Of a stretch of 64,000 nucleotides of DNA, positions 52,839 through 61,300 are shown piece after piece. The stretch spans positions 1 through 64,000 of the forward strand of contig DASWTP010000007.1 of NCBI GenBank assembly GCA_036402075.1. The letters run 5' to 3'. The translations under genes were made by a program, and so were the position numbers. Source of the stretch: Chryseosolibacter sp036402075 (lineage in GTDB: Bacteria; Bacteroidota; Bacteroidia; Cytophagales; Cyclobacteriaceae). Position 1 is the first letter of the stretch. Every line of letters begins with the position of its first letter. The notes below the pieces were generated by a model. It saw only the letters and a list, made by a program, of their open reading frames with translations. It did not search any database and was not told the DNA's origin.

Positions 52839-53594
52839 GTGGCCTCATTTAAGGAACATATCGACTTCAATAATTTGCCCAGGCACATTGCCGTTATCAT
52901 GGATGGCAATGGCCGGTGGGCAAAAAAGAAAGGTGCTATGCGCATCTTCGGGCATCGAAATGCGGTCCAGGCCGTGAAAGATGTTACGGAGTGTTGTGGA
53001 GAGCTTGGTGTAAAGTACCTCACCTTGTACGCATTCTCCACCGAGAATTGGAATAGGCCAAAAGACGAGGTCGATGGCTTAATGGAACTTCTGGTGAACA
53101 CCCTAAAGCAGGAGATCAGCACGCTCATGGAGAATCAGGTGAAACTGAAAACCATAGGCGACATCTCTCACCTGCCGGCCGACTGCCAGAATAATCTCCA
53201 GTGGGCGATTGATCAGACTAAGAATAATGGTGGGCTAACCCTGATTCTGGCATTGAGCTATAGTGGAAGGTGGGAAATTCTTGAAGCCGTCAAAGCGTTG
53301 GCCGAAGAGGTTAAAGATGGAAAAATCGACCCAAAAGCAATAAATGAGAAGGTTTTCGAAAACTATTTGAAAACTTCAGGCATCCCAGATCCAGAGCTTT
53401 TGATTCGCACGAGCGGTGAGCTACGGGTAAGCAATTTTTTGCTTTGGCAGATTGCCTACACAGAGCTATTCATTACACCCACGCTGTGGCCCGATTTCAG
53501 AAAAGAACATTTGTACGAAGCAATTTGGTCATACCAGCAACGCGAGCGCAGGTTCGGAAAAACAAGTGAGCAATTGAACCCGGTAACAGGATGA
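52839..53594 (+). CDS. uppS: Isoprenyl transferase (undecaprenyl diphosphate synthase)
   Basis: Makes the C55 lipid carrier for cell-wall and polysaccharide assembly from farnesyl and isopentenyl diphosphate. The 251-residue protein has PRHIAVIMDGNGRWAKKKG with the catalytic aspartate, FGHRNAVQ, ALSYSGRWEI and the C-terminal LLIRTSGELRVSNFLLWQIAYTEL and RERRFG. The start codon is GTG, matching the usual length. It overlaps the bamA gene start by four bases (ATGA). Confidence 0.96.
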   Translation: MASFKEHIDFNNLPRHIAVIMDGNGRWAKKKGAMRIFGHRNAVQAVKDVTECCGELGVKYLTLYAFSTENWNRPKDEVDGLMELLVNTLKQEISTLMENQVKLKTIGDISHLPADCQNNLQWAIDQTKNNGGLTLILALSYSGRWEILEAVKALAEEVKDGKIDPKAINEKVFENYLKTSGIPDPELLIRTSGELRVSNFLLWQIAYTELFITPTLWPDFRKEHLYEAIWSYQQRERRFGKTSEQLNPVTG

Positions 53595-56290
53595 GACATT
53601 TTTTTATTATTGGTTTAGTACTTTTTATTGCAATTGATTCGTTCGGGCAAATTCGAAGGAGAGACCGGGGCAACACAAACCCTTCTACCGAAAGCGGTAA
53701 CCTGAATTATGCTAATCCTTCCGAGTACACGATCGCGGGCATTGAGGTTACAGGCCTTAACATCCTGGACAAAAACGCGATGATCTCGATCTCCGGCCTG
53801 AAGGTTGGTGATAAGATTAAAATTCCGGGCGATGCTATTTCGGGCGCGATCAGAAAGATCTGGAAATACGGACTCGTTGGCGATGTTGCTATCCAGGTTT
53901 CACGCATAGAAGGTTCTAACGTCTACCTTAGCATTATCCTCTCGGAACGCTCAAGACTAACCGCGTTCTATTTCGATGGGATTTCCAAGACCCAGGAATC
54001 CGGTTTAAAAGAGGATCTTAATCTCATCCGCGGAAAAATTGTTAATGACGCGATGATCCGAAATACCGAACTGGCTGTGAAGAAGTACTTCGTCAAGAAA
54101 GGATTTCTCAATACTGAAGTAAAGATCGTCCAGGAAAGAGACACAGTAAACCAGGACGGAATCCGCCTCCGAATTAACATCAATCCAAAATCGAAGGTGA
54201 AAATTAATGCCATCACTTTCTATGGCAACGAAAATATTGACGATGCTGCCTTGAAGCGCAGGATGAAGAAAACAAAAGAACACCCGCGTTTTATTTTGCA
54301 CCGCACCATCCTGTCGGAGATTTTCGGAAAACCGGGAAAATATTTTGGGCCATCTGAGAAAGCCAGCTGGCGAGACGTGAAAGCTTTCCTCAACGATAAC
54401 ATTAAGCTCAACCTGTTCGCAAGTTCGAAGTTCATCAAAACCGATTATGATGACGACAAGCAGAAGGTGATTGCGTTCTACAACTCAAAAGGCTACCGCG
54501 ATGCCGAAATCATTTCCGATTCCATCTATGCCTTTAACGACCGATCCATCAACATCGACTTTAAGGTTGAAGAAGGACCTAAGTACTATTTCCGCAACAT
54601 TATTTGGTCGGGCAATTACATCTATTCGGATAAACAACTAGATGCGGTGCTTGGCATATCGCGAGGCGATGTTTACAATAACGAACTGATCCAACGCAAG
54701 CTCACGTTCAATCCCAAAGGCCTTGACATCACGGGCCTATACATGGACGATGGATATTTATTCTTCCGTATTGATCCGGTAGAGGTTGCCGTTGTTGGCG
54801 ATTCAATTGACGTGGAGATGCGAATCAGCGAAGGTGAACAGGCGACCATCAATGCGGTGACGATCACCGGCAACACGCGCACCAGCGACCACGTTATCCG
54901 CAGGGAACTCAGCACCGTTCCCGGAGTGAAATTCAGAAGATCTGATATTATCCGCACACAGCAAAGCTTGAGTCAGCTGGGATACTTTGCTCCTGACAAA
55001 GTAAATCCTAACCTTCAGCCGAACCCGGCAAAAGGAACCGTTGATATCAACTGGGAAGTCGAAGAACAGTCAAACGACCAGATCGAATTGTCCGGTGGAT
55101 GGGGTGGCTATTATGGGTTCGTGGGAACTCTTGGTGTTACTTTCAATAACTTCTCGTTGCGAAATGTTCCAAAACTTCGCGAGTGGAAACCACTTCCGGT
55201 AGGAGATGGTCAGCGCTTATCGGTTCGCCTGCAGGCAAATGGTCGTCAGTACCAGAGCTACAGTTTCTCTTTCACGGAACCGTGGCTTGGAGGACGCAAA
55301 CCTCACTCGCTCAGCGTGAGCTTAAACAGCTCGGTGCAGCGGTCGTTATTTGGATATCAAACCAGCACAGCTACCGACACCTTCTCCGTGAAGCCTATGC
55401 TTAAGGTTCATAGTATCACGGTCGGCCTGGGCCGAAGACTGGAGTGGCCAGATAACTATTTCACGCTTACAAATTCTGTTTCCTATTTGCGATACATCCT
55501 CGACAACTGGAATTCCGGTTTAGGGTTCTCTAATGGCGTGGCGAACAGTGTGACGTTCAATACAACGCTTGCGCGAAACAGCATCAACGAAATCATGTAT
55601 CCATCCCAGGGTTCCTCAATTTCATTAAGTCTTACGCTCACGCCTCCACACTCATCGTGGAGTGGAATTGACTACGCTACCGCGCCAGCCGAAGAAAAGT
55701 TCAAGTGGATCGAGTTCCATAAGTGGATGTTTGATGCTAAATACTATCTGCCACTTGACAACAAGAAAAAGCTAGTACTTGAAGCCAAAGCGCACTTCGG
55801 ATTCATTGGCGCATACAATCAACAGGCTGGCGTGGGTCCGTTCGAACGTTTCTTCCTCGGTGGAGACGGTTTAGCGGGCGGTTTTAACTCGTTCTTGCTC
55901 GGCCAGGAAATCATCGGTTTGCGCGGGTATGAGAACAACAAGGTCACCCCGCCCTTCTACAACAATTATGGGAATGTCAGCGCTGGCAACACCATTCAGG
56001 GGGGTATCGTGTACGATAAGCTTGGGTTAGAATTACGTTACCCGGTGACAACAGGTAGTGCCGCAACCATCTACGGTTTTGCCTTTACGGAAGCCGGAAA
56101 TAACTGGAACAATTATGAAGACTTCAATCCGTTTAACTTGTATAAATCGGCCGGTTTTGGAGCGAGAATCTTTATGCCTGCATTTGGTCTGATCGGACTC
56201 AACTGGGCATATGGTTTTGATAAACTTCCGTTTGCAACAGATCGGAGTGGATCGCAATTCCACTTCACTATCGGCCAGCAAATCAGATAA
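53591..56290 (+). CDS. bamA: Outer-membrane protein assembly factor BamA
   Basis: Central Omp85 insertase that folds barrel proteins in the outer membrane. The 899-residue protein has a signal peptide (FGQIRRRDRG near the cut), five POTRA-type domains (about 45-475; IAGIEVTGLNILDKNAMISISGLKVGD is the first), and a C-terminal barrel with the VRGF-type turn replaced by ERFFLGGDGLAGGF and the closing stretch HFTIGQQIR. The ATG overlaps the uppS stop. Two OmpH/Skp-like genes follow at once, as in other Bacteroidota. Confidence 0.95.
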   Translation: MRHFFIIGLVLFIAIDSFGQIRRRDRGNTNPSTESGNLNYANPSEYTIAGIEVTGLNILDKNAMISISGLKVGDKIKIPGDAISGAIRKIWKYGLVGDVAIQVSRIEGSNVYLSIILSERSRLTAFYFDGISKTQESGLKEDLNLIRGKIVNDAMIRNTELAVKKYFVKKGFLNTEVKIVQERDTVNQDGIRLRININPKSKVKINAITFYGNENIDDAALKRRMKKTKEHPRFILHRTILSEIFGKPGKYFGPSEKASWRDVKAFLNDNIKLNLFASSKFIKTDYDDDKQKVIAFYNSKGYRDAEIISDSIYAFNDRSINIDFKVEEGPKYYFRNIIWSGNYIYSDKQLDAVLGISRGDVYNNELIQRKLTFNPKGLDITGLYMDDGYLFFRIDPVEVAVVGDSIDVEMRISEGEQATINAVTITGNTRTSDHVIRRELSTVPGVKFRRSDIIRTQQSLSQLGYFAPDKVNPNLQPNPAKGTVDINWEVEEQSNDQIELSGGWGGYYGFVGTLGVTFNNFSLRNVPKLREWKPLPVGDGQRLSVRLQANGRQYQSYSFSFTEPWLGGRKPHSLSVSLNSSVQRSLFGYQTSTATDTFSVKPMLKVHSITVGLGRRLEWPDNYFTLTNSVSYLRYILDNWNSGLGFSNGVANSVTFNTTLARNSINEIMYPSQGSSISLSLTLTPPHSSWSGIDYATAPAEEKFKWIEFHKWMFDAKYYLPLDNKKKLVLEAKAHFGFIGAYNQQAGVGPFERFFLGGDGLAGGFNSFLLGQEIIGLRGYENNKVTPPFYNNYGNVSAGNTIQGGIVYDKLGLELRYPVTTGSAATIYGFAFTEAGNNWNNYEDFNPFNLYKSAGFGARIFMPAFGLIGLNWAYGFDKLPFATDRSGSQFHFTIGQQIR

Positions 56291-56292
56291 TT

Positions 56293-56829
56293 ATGCGGGT
56301 TTATTTAATTACAATTTTTTTTCTCATTTTCGGCCTGAATTTTGTCAACGCTCAGAGGTTCGGCTACATTGACACAGATTTCGTGCTCAATAAGATGCCT
56401 GAATACAAGAAGGCGCAGGATGAAATTGACCAGCTTTCGGCAGCCTGGGAGAAAGAGGTGCAGGACATGGCCAAGAAAATTGAAGGGATGTATAGCGCTT
56501 ACCAGGCAGAGCAAGTGTTGCTGACGGAGGAAATGAAGACCGAGAGAACGGCAGCGATACAAAAGAAAGAAGCTGAATTGAAAGATTACCAGAAAAAGGT
56601 ATTTGGGTTTGGCGGCCTGTTCTTCCTGAAGAAACAGGAATTGATCAAACCGATTCAGGACAAAGTGTGGGATGCAGTTGATAAAGTTGCCAAGCAAAAT
56701 AACCTGGCAATCGTTTTTGATAAGGCTGGGGAGCTGGTGATGATATACACCGATCCTCGATTTGATTATACAGATTTTGTTTTGGATGAACTGGGATTAG
56801 GTGATCCAAACGATAAGATTAAAAATTAA
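56293..56829 (+). CDS. OmpH/Skp-like periplasmic chaperone 1
   Basis: A 178-residue exported protein (signal peptide cut near VNAQ) with a long coiled coil (about 45-130; KEVQDMAKKIEGMYSAYQAEQ) between beta-strands, the Skp layout. It begins RFGYIDTDFVLNKMPEYKKAQDEIDQL, the typical N-terminal strand and helix. Skp-like proteins hold unfolded barrel proteins and deliver them to BamA. It begins two bases after the bamA stop. Confidence 0.92.
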   Translation: MRVYLITIFFLIFGLNFVNAQRFGYIDTDFVLNKMPEYKKAQDEIDQLSAAWEKEVQDMAKKIEGMYSAYQAEQVLLTEEMKTERTAAIQKKEAELKDYQKKVFGFGGLFFLKKQELIKPIQDKVWDAVDKVAKQNNLAIVFDKAGELVMIYTDPRFDYTDFVLDELGLGDPNDKIKN

Positions 56830-56845
56830 CATTATTTAAACTCCA

Positions 56846-57403
56846 ATGAGAAAACTAGTTACCCTTGTTGTGTTGAGCCTCGGATTTTTCGCAGCTCAGG
56901 CGCAAACTACACCCGCAACTAAAATAGGTTTCGCTGATGTAGATTATATATTCACTCAAATGCCTGAGGCAAAACAGGTTGAAGCCGAACTGAAGTCTAC
57001 TCAGACGCAGCTTCAAAACCAGATCACCGGCAAGCAGCAGGAGTTTCAAAGAAAAGTGAAAGAGTATAACGACAATCTTCCGAATATGCTTGACGCTGTT
57101 CGCGCGAACACAGAGCGCGAGCTTCAGCAGCTTCAGGAAAACCTTCAAAAGCTTCAGCAAGACGCTCAGACAACCATTCAAAATAAGCAGGGTCAGCTGA
57201 TGGAGCCGGTATATAAGAAGGTTTCTAAAGCCATTGAAGATGTGGCTAAGGAGAATGGCTACACGTTTATTCTTACTTCGCAGATTGGCGGCCTGGACGT
57301 AATCCTCTATGCTGATGATAGCAACGATGTGTCAGACCTCGTGCTGAAGAAAATGGGCGTGACACCGAAACCGGCAACACCAACTACACAAGCGCCAAAA
57401 TAA
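56846..57403 (+). CDS. OmpH/Skp-like periplasmic chaperone 2
   Basis: A 185-residue exported protein, a paralogue of the previous gene product. Signal peptide cut near AQAQ, then IGFADVDYIFTQMPEAKQVEAEL and a coiled coil rich in glutamine (ELQQLQENLQKLQQDAQTTI). The C-terminus PKPATPTTQAPK is a Pro/Thr tail. It lies 16 bases after the first Skp-like gene. A terminator follows at 57425, closing the group. Confidence 0.92.
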   Translation: MRKLVTLVVLSLGFFAAQAQTTPATKIGFADVDYIFTQMPEAKQVEAELKSTQTQLQNQITGKQQEFQRKVKEYNDNLPNMLDAVRANTERELQQLQENLQKLQQDAQTTIQNKQGQLMEPVYKKVSKAIEDVAKENGYTFILTSQIGGLDVILYADDSNDVSDLVLKKMGVTPKPATPTTQAPK

Positions 57404-57424
57404 GGGTTAAAATATTTCGTAATG

Positions 57425-57457
57425 AGCCTCTGGGTTGAACGTCCGGAGGCTTTTTTT
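57425..57457 (+). terminator. Rho-independent terminator of the uppS-bamA-skp group
   Basis: A nine-pair stem agcctctgg/ccggaggct (one T-G pair) with a nine-base loop and a run of seven T (57451-57457). It lies 21 bases after the second Skp-like stop codon. Confidence 0.85.
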
Positions 57458-57475
57458 ATTTTATACTTTTAAGTC

Positions 57476-58405
57476 GTGGAAGCATTTGTTACACCGCCAT
57501 TACTGCGAGCTGGAGATAAGATCGCCATTGTAGCTCCTGCGAGAAAGATTGACCGCGCGCTAATCGACCGTTCTATCGAGATTTTGCAAGAGTGGGGATT
57601 GCAGGTGGCATTATCGGCCAATCTGTATTCATCAAGACATTCGTATCTCTCAGGAAGTGATGACGAGCGCCTGCACGACCTGCAAGCTGCAATTAACGAT
57701 CAGTCTGTGAGCGCGATCTTGTGCGGGCGAGGAGGCTACGGGAGCTCCCGAATAGTTGATCGCCTTCATCTCTCTGGGCTTGCTGAAGCGCCTAAGTGGC
57801 TCGTTGGGTTTAGCGACATCACTTCGCTCCATCTTCGATTCCTGGCTGAGCGGGTGCAGTGCATCCACGGCACAATGCCTGTACTTTTCTCACGTGCTGA
57901 ATCCGTTCTTTCGGTAGAGAGTTTAAGAAAACTTCTGTTTAATGGAGTTGCTTCCATGAATGCGCATCCTTCTGCGTTCAATCGGACTGGAGAAGGCATA
58001 GCAATGGTTGTTGGTGGAAATCTTTCATTGATTGTCGACTCGCTTGGAACGCAAACCGAGATATCGACCGATAACAAGATTCTTGTTATCGAGGAAATCG
58101 ATGAATATTACTACAAGGTTGATCGCATGATGAGGCAGCTGAAGCGCGCTGGTAAATTATCAAGACTAGCCGGCCTCGTAGTCGGGCATATGACGGACCT
58201 TAAGAATGGCGAACTCACCTTCGCCAGCAGTGTTGAAGAAATAATTTCAGGTGCTGTTGCCGAATACAACTATCCGGTTGCTTTCAACTTTCCAACAGGA
58301 CACGAGAATCCGAATTTGGCCTGGGTACAGGGCGGCACTGCAGCATTGCAGGTAACGGGAGGAGGCTCGTCCTTAAAATTTCGTGCGGTCCGTCCAGGCT
58401 CCTGA
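57476..58405 (+). CDS. LD-carboxypeptidase (peptidase S66)
   Basis: Serine peptidase that trims the terminal D-alanine from muropeptides in peptidoglycan recycling. The 309-residue protein has the family start KIAIVAPARKIDR, the nucleophile in GRGGYGSSRIVDRL, the acid in VIEEIDEYYYKVDRM and the histidine in VVGHMTD. No signal peptide, so it acts in the cytoplasm. Start GTG, 19 bases after the terminator run. LdcA-type function is by family. Confidence 0.92.
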   Translation: MEAFVTPPLLRAGDKIAIVAPARKIDRALIDRSIEILQEWGLQVALSANLYSSRHSYLSGSDDERLHDLQAAINDQSVSAILCGRGGYGSSRIVDRLHLSGLAEAPKWLVGFSDITSLHLRFLAERVQCIHGTMPVLFSRAESVLSVESLRKLLFNGVASMNAHPSAFNRTGEGIAMVVGGNLSLIVDSLGTQTEISTDNKILVIEEIDEYYYKVDRMMRQLKRAGKLSRLAGLVVGHMTDLKNGELTFASSVEEIISGAVAEYNYPVAFNFPTGHENPNLAWVQGGTAALQVTGGGSSLKFRAVRPGS

Positions 58406-58419
58406 CCTATCCCTAGAGT

Positions 58420-59466
58420 TCATCCAGGCCGGGTCGCGTCCTTGAACTTCCTATAGTATTGTCTGCCTTCCGCGAAAGAAACATATTGTACACCTCGCTT
58501 GTGATTTTCACGCGAGATCTCAAAGATTGTGCGCCAGTGGCGGAATAGCACCTTCAAGGCATCAACGATCTTGAAATCGGGATCGTAGATGTGCGCAGGC
58601 TCGGCTCCGCAGCCATTCAATTCGACAATTTTTACGTTGCCTTGCTGCAGAGCTTCCAGCGATGAACAACGAAGATCAAAGCGGCCAAAGTAAAAGCCCT
58701 CGATCTTCTTACTGATGCGATCAAACGACTCCGTGAGTTGTTCTGTAATAAGGTGATTTCCGTTTAGAAACTTGGTGCCCAGCGCATGGTTTCCTATCGA
58801 CACCAGTTCAATTGATTCATTGCGCGGAATTATTTCGTTCCATCTTTCGGCATACATTTCTTTAAGCTTCCTGGTCTGCAGCTTCGCTCTTGGCTTGGCT
58901 GAAATCAACTCCTGAAGTGTGGATGTTCCGTCTCCTGTGACAGAAAGCATTTCTTTCATTACAATCGATGTGACCTTTCCCTTCTCGTGGGACGGATGCC
59001 GATGATAAAAAACTCCGAATTCGAGTGGCTGGATTACAAGCTCTTGAGCCAGAAACCGAATCCTGATTTTTTTCAGGTAGTCTGAAATATCCTTGGGGTT
59101 ATTGATTCGCTTTACCATAAACCCGCGCTCACCAAGGTCGGGCTTGAAAATCAACGGATACGAAAATCCCTCGTTTGCCAAGAGATCGACAACTGCTTCG
59201 ACACTCAAGGTGCGTTCGATAATTATTGTTTTAGGAAGATAAAGCGGTGGGATTTTTTTTAATATTTCCCATTTGCTCTCTCCGAACATTCCACCCATTT
59301 CAATACCCGGATTTGAGGCTGTAAAAAACAGAAGCGAGCGGGAACGCAAGCAAAGCCAGCCAAAATAAAAGAATATCGGAAATTGAAGAATGCCAAACGG
59401 CCAGTATTCCCAATGCAGAAGCTTCACAACAAAATTGCTTCGAATAATACGCTTCAGCAAGGTCAT
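58420..59466 (-). CDS. Membrane-anchored ATP-grasp protein of unknown function
   Basis: A 348-residue protein. Residues about 12-45 hold one or two hydrophobic segments (HWEYWPFGILQFPIFFYFGW). The rest has an ATP-grasp fold: FSYPLIFKPDLGERGF (lysine of the nucleotide pocket), LAQELVIQPLEFGVFY, and the metal-binding FGRFDLRCSSLEALQ with VKIVELNGCGAEPAHIYD (Glu and Asn ligands). Database names such as D-Ala-D-Ala ligase would be only by fold. The frame extends to 59559 but overlaps the DinB gene; the ATG at 59466 is the first after its stop. Substrate unknown. Confidence 0.8.
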   Translation of the reverse strand: MTLLKRIIRSNFVVKLLHWEYWPFGILQFPIFFYFGWLCLRSRSLLFFTASNPGIEMGGMFGESKWEILKKIPPLYLPKTIIIERTLSVEAVVDLLANEGFSYPLIFKPDLGERGFMVKRINNPKDISDYLKKIRIRFLAQELVIQPLEFGVFYHRHPSHEKGKVTSIVMKEMLSVTGDGTSTLQELISAKPRAKLQTRKLKEMYAERWNEIIPRNESIELVSIGNHALGTKFLNGNHLITEQLTESFDRISKKIEGFYFGRFDLRCSSLEALQQGNVKIVELNGCGAEPAHIYDPDFKIVDALKVLFRHWRTIFEISRENHKRGVQYVSFAEGRQYYRKFKDATRPG

Positions 59467-59479
59467 TCGCTGGCTACAA

Positions 59480-59998
59480 CTACTTGTGAGTGGATACGGC
59501 CGCTTCTTTGTGACGCACCGTTGATGCTGCAACTCCAAAATCGGAAGGGAGGTGAACATATGCAGCTACTTCGCGAACGCCAATTTTCATGATGGCCATA
59601 TGGTGGACGGCATGTTCAATATTATAAACAAGTTCTCGTGTCGCATTGGTCTCGATCGTGACGAAGTTGTCGTTGGATGTTTCATAACTTACCTCAAGTT
59701 TCAACGCCTTATTCTCGTTCAGGTTTCGGACGAAATCACCAATTCTGCGGATGGTTGCCAGCGCGATAAACTTGTCTGTTTCAATAAGCTTGTCGTGAGC
59801 TCTCTTGTCATAGTTAACGGTGCCTTGTTCATATCCCCGCTCAAAGCAAATGAAAAACTCCAGCGTGTGCCGAAGGTGTTGGCCAACGGTTGACCTGCTT
59901 AAGGATTCGGATTCCTTCACAAAGTCGGCTGCGTTTATGTGCTGAGCCAGATCAGCAAGCTGATCGAGGATTGTAAGGCACGCCTTGGTTATGTTCAT
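59480..59998 (-). CDS. DinB-like four-helix protein
   Basis: A 172-residue cytosolic protein of the DinB/YfiT metal-binding superfamily: histidines in STVGQHLRHTLEFF and in NIEHAVHHMAIMKIG at the usual helix positions. Relatives act as thiol-dependent (bacillithiol, mycothiol) S-transferases or hydrolases. It precedes the ATP-grasp gene with 13 bases between and is probably in the same transcript. The frame extends to 60067, but the ATG at 59998 starts the first helix. Confidence 0.8.
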   Translation of the reverse strand: MNITKACLTILDQLADLAQHINAADFVKESESLSRSTVGQHLRHTLEFFICFERGYEQGTVNYDKRAHDKLIETDKFIALATIRRIGDFVRNLNENKALKLEVSYETSNDNFVTIETNATRELVYNIEHAVHHMAIMKIGVREVAAYVHLPSDFGVAASTVRHKEAAVSTHK

Positions 59999-60467
59999 GA
60001 TTTGACGAATTGCAACAAATATAAAGCAATTAGCAATTAAAACCCGCCCACCAAACGACCCCCTCATTAAGAGCCGACAACTTCCTTTTACAGTCTTTGG
60101 TTTGCCAGGCGTTCATCCTCCTCCGCATCACTCGTTTTGGAGGACAACATTCCTAGAGAACATGGATAGTAGTTAAGCATTGGAAGACTGTGGCTTTTAA
60201 GAATTCATCGCCTCGCGCATTCGTGGTGACGTCAATTGTCCTGTTTTCCGACCGCTTCAAGTCTGAAAAAGTCGCAAACGGAAATGTTCATCACATCTGG
60301 AATCAATTTACGAAACGAAGTGCATGTTCGGATTTCTGTTCTTAAAAAGGTGTCGCCTGTCATACATCCGCTTCTAAAAACATCAAATACAGTATTTTCA
60401 TACATAAATAAATGGCACGGACCTTGTTTTCGTTACTTTACTAACAAATGATCTGAGGGTTGAGAAA
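59999..60467. other. Intergenic region of about 470 bases
   Basis: Between the divergent DinB gene and the small secreted protein. No gene is supported; a 71-codon frame starting at 60236 has a TTG start and no family features. The right end holds a sigma-54-like promoter at 60413-60428. I see no repeat or RNA structure in the rest. Its length would leave room for an activator site. Confidence 0.5.
60413..60428 (+). promoter_or_regulatory. Sigma-54-like (-24/-12) promoter
   Basis: tggcacggaccttgtt: the -24 part TGGCACG is a full match to the sigma-54 consensus, and after the exact 4-base spacer the -12 part is TTGT instead of TTGC. Transcription would start about 30 bases before the ATG of the downstream gene. 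RpoN and an activator are not in the window. Confidence 0.55.
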
Positions 60468-60854
60468 ATGAAAAAGTTATTGGTCATTCTACTGCTGGCC
60501 GTTGTAAGCACTTCCGCCAAAGCCTATATCTCCGGCATCGCCATTCAAACCGACAAGACTTCAAACATGCAGGTTTATATCAATGGCAAACTTTACAATA
60601 AGACACCAGGCAAATTTGTTCGGATCAAAAGCAAGCCGGGCCTCTTTCACGTGCAGGTAAGAGTTCTGAATCCTCACGACAAAACGTGGTATGTTGTGAA
60701 GAAGGATGTGAAGGTGGAAAAAGGGTTTGAATACTTTTACAAGATGGTTTTCGATAAAGGTCAGAAGCCTCGCATCCAGGAAATCAGAAGGTATCCGGTT
60801 TACACCAAATACTTTCTTAACCCAACGCTGTATAATAAGAATCCTATCGCTTAG
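60468..60854 (+). CDS. Small secreted protein of unknown function
   Basis: A 128-residue exported protein with a signal peptide (KKLLVILLLAVVSTSAKA, cut before YISG). The mature part has beta-strands reminiscent of PEGA-type surface domains (MQVYINGKLYNKTPGKFVRIKSKPG) and is rich in lysine and tyrosine. No catalytic motif. It sits behind a sigma-54-like promoter. Its stop overlaps the end of the convergent glycine-zipper gene by 11 bases. Function unknown. Confidence 0.72.
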   Translation: MKKLLVILLLAVVSTSAKAYISGIAIQTDKTSNMQVYINGKLYNKTPGKFVRIKSKPGLFHVQVRVLNPHDKTWYVVKKDVKVEKGFEYFYKMVFDKGQKPRIQEIRRYPVYTKYFLNPTLYNKNPIA

Positions 60855-61161
60855 GGGTTGAATTTCTCTGCGCGTTCTTGGCAACAAGCGCGATGACGAT
60901 CACCACAATAAGAATTGTAAAGAAATTCCAGTCGGTGTGGAAGGGTCCATCCCAGTCCCAATCGAAGATGCCACCGAAAATCCAGCCGATAAATTCGAAG
61001 ATGATTCCGAACAATCCACCAATTATACCAAACACGGCTCCGAAGAGTCCGCCAATAATTCCGAAAACCGCCCCGAACACGCCCCCCACTATTCCAATGA
61101 TGATCGGGAAAAATAACAAGCAAACTAAGGCAATAACGATGGCGCTGGCGGTCTTACTCAT
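60844..61161 (-). CDS. Glycine-zipper membrane protein
   Basis: A 105-residue protein dominated by a hydrophobic stretch from about residue 9 to 65 made of repeats of about 11 residues (IIGGVFGAVFG, IIGGLFGAVFG, IIGGLFGIIFE), then a charged turn (DWDWDGPFHTDW), a final helix (FFTILIVVIVIALV) and a basic tail. Glycine-zipper spacing allows tight helix packing; a channel or scaffold in the inner membrane is conceivable but not shown. The longer frame to 61200 lacks family support. Confidence 0.7.
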   Translation of the reverse strand: MSKTASAIVIALVCLLFFPIIIGIVGGVFGAVFGIIGGLFGAVFGIIGGLFGIIFEFIGWIFGGIFDWDWDGPFHTDWNFFTILIVVIVIALVAKNAQRNSTPKR

Positions 61162-61240
61162 AACAGAACGGTTTAGGCCAGGCCAGTAATCAAACGCCAT
61201 TCCAACTCGGCAAAGTTGCGTTTTAGCGCCAATAACACTG

Positions 61241-61268
61241 AAAAAGCCGCGGGTTTAGTCGCGGCTTT
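61241..61268 (-). terminator. Rho-independent terminator after the acyl-CoA dehydrogenase gene
   Basis: Stem aaagccgcg/cgcggcttt of nine pairs with an eight-base loop. On the minus strand it is followed by a T-run (five A at 61241-61245 on the plus strand). It lies 33 bases after the acyl-CoA dehydrogenase stop. Confidence 0.8.
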
Positions 61269-61300
61269 GTTCGTATTTGTACAGTGTGCTGTTCAGTTTT

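Noticed and set aside
60236..60451. 71-codon frame in the gap before the small secreted protein
   Set aside because: TTG start, no signal or motif, and it covers the sigma-54-like promoter; probably chance.
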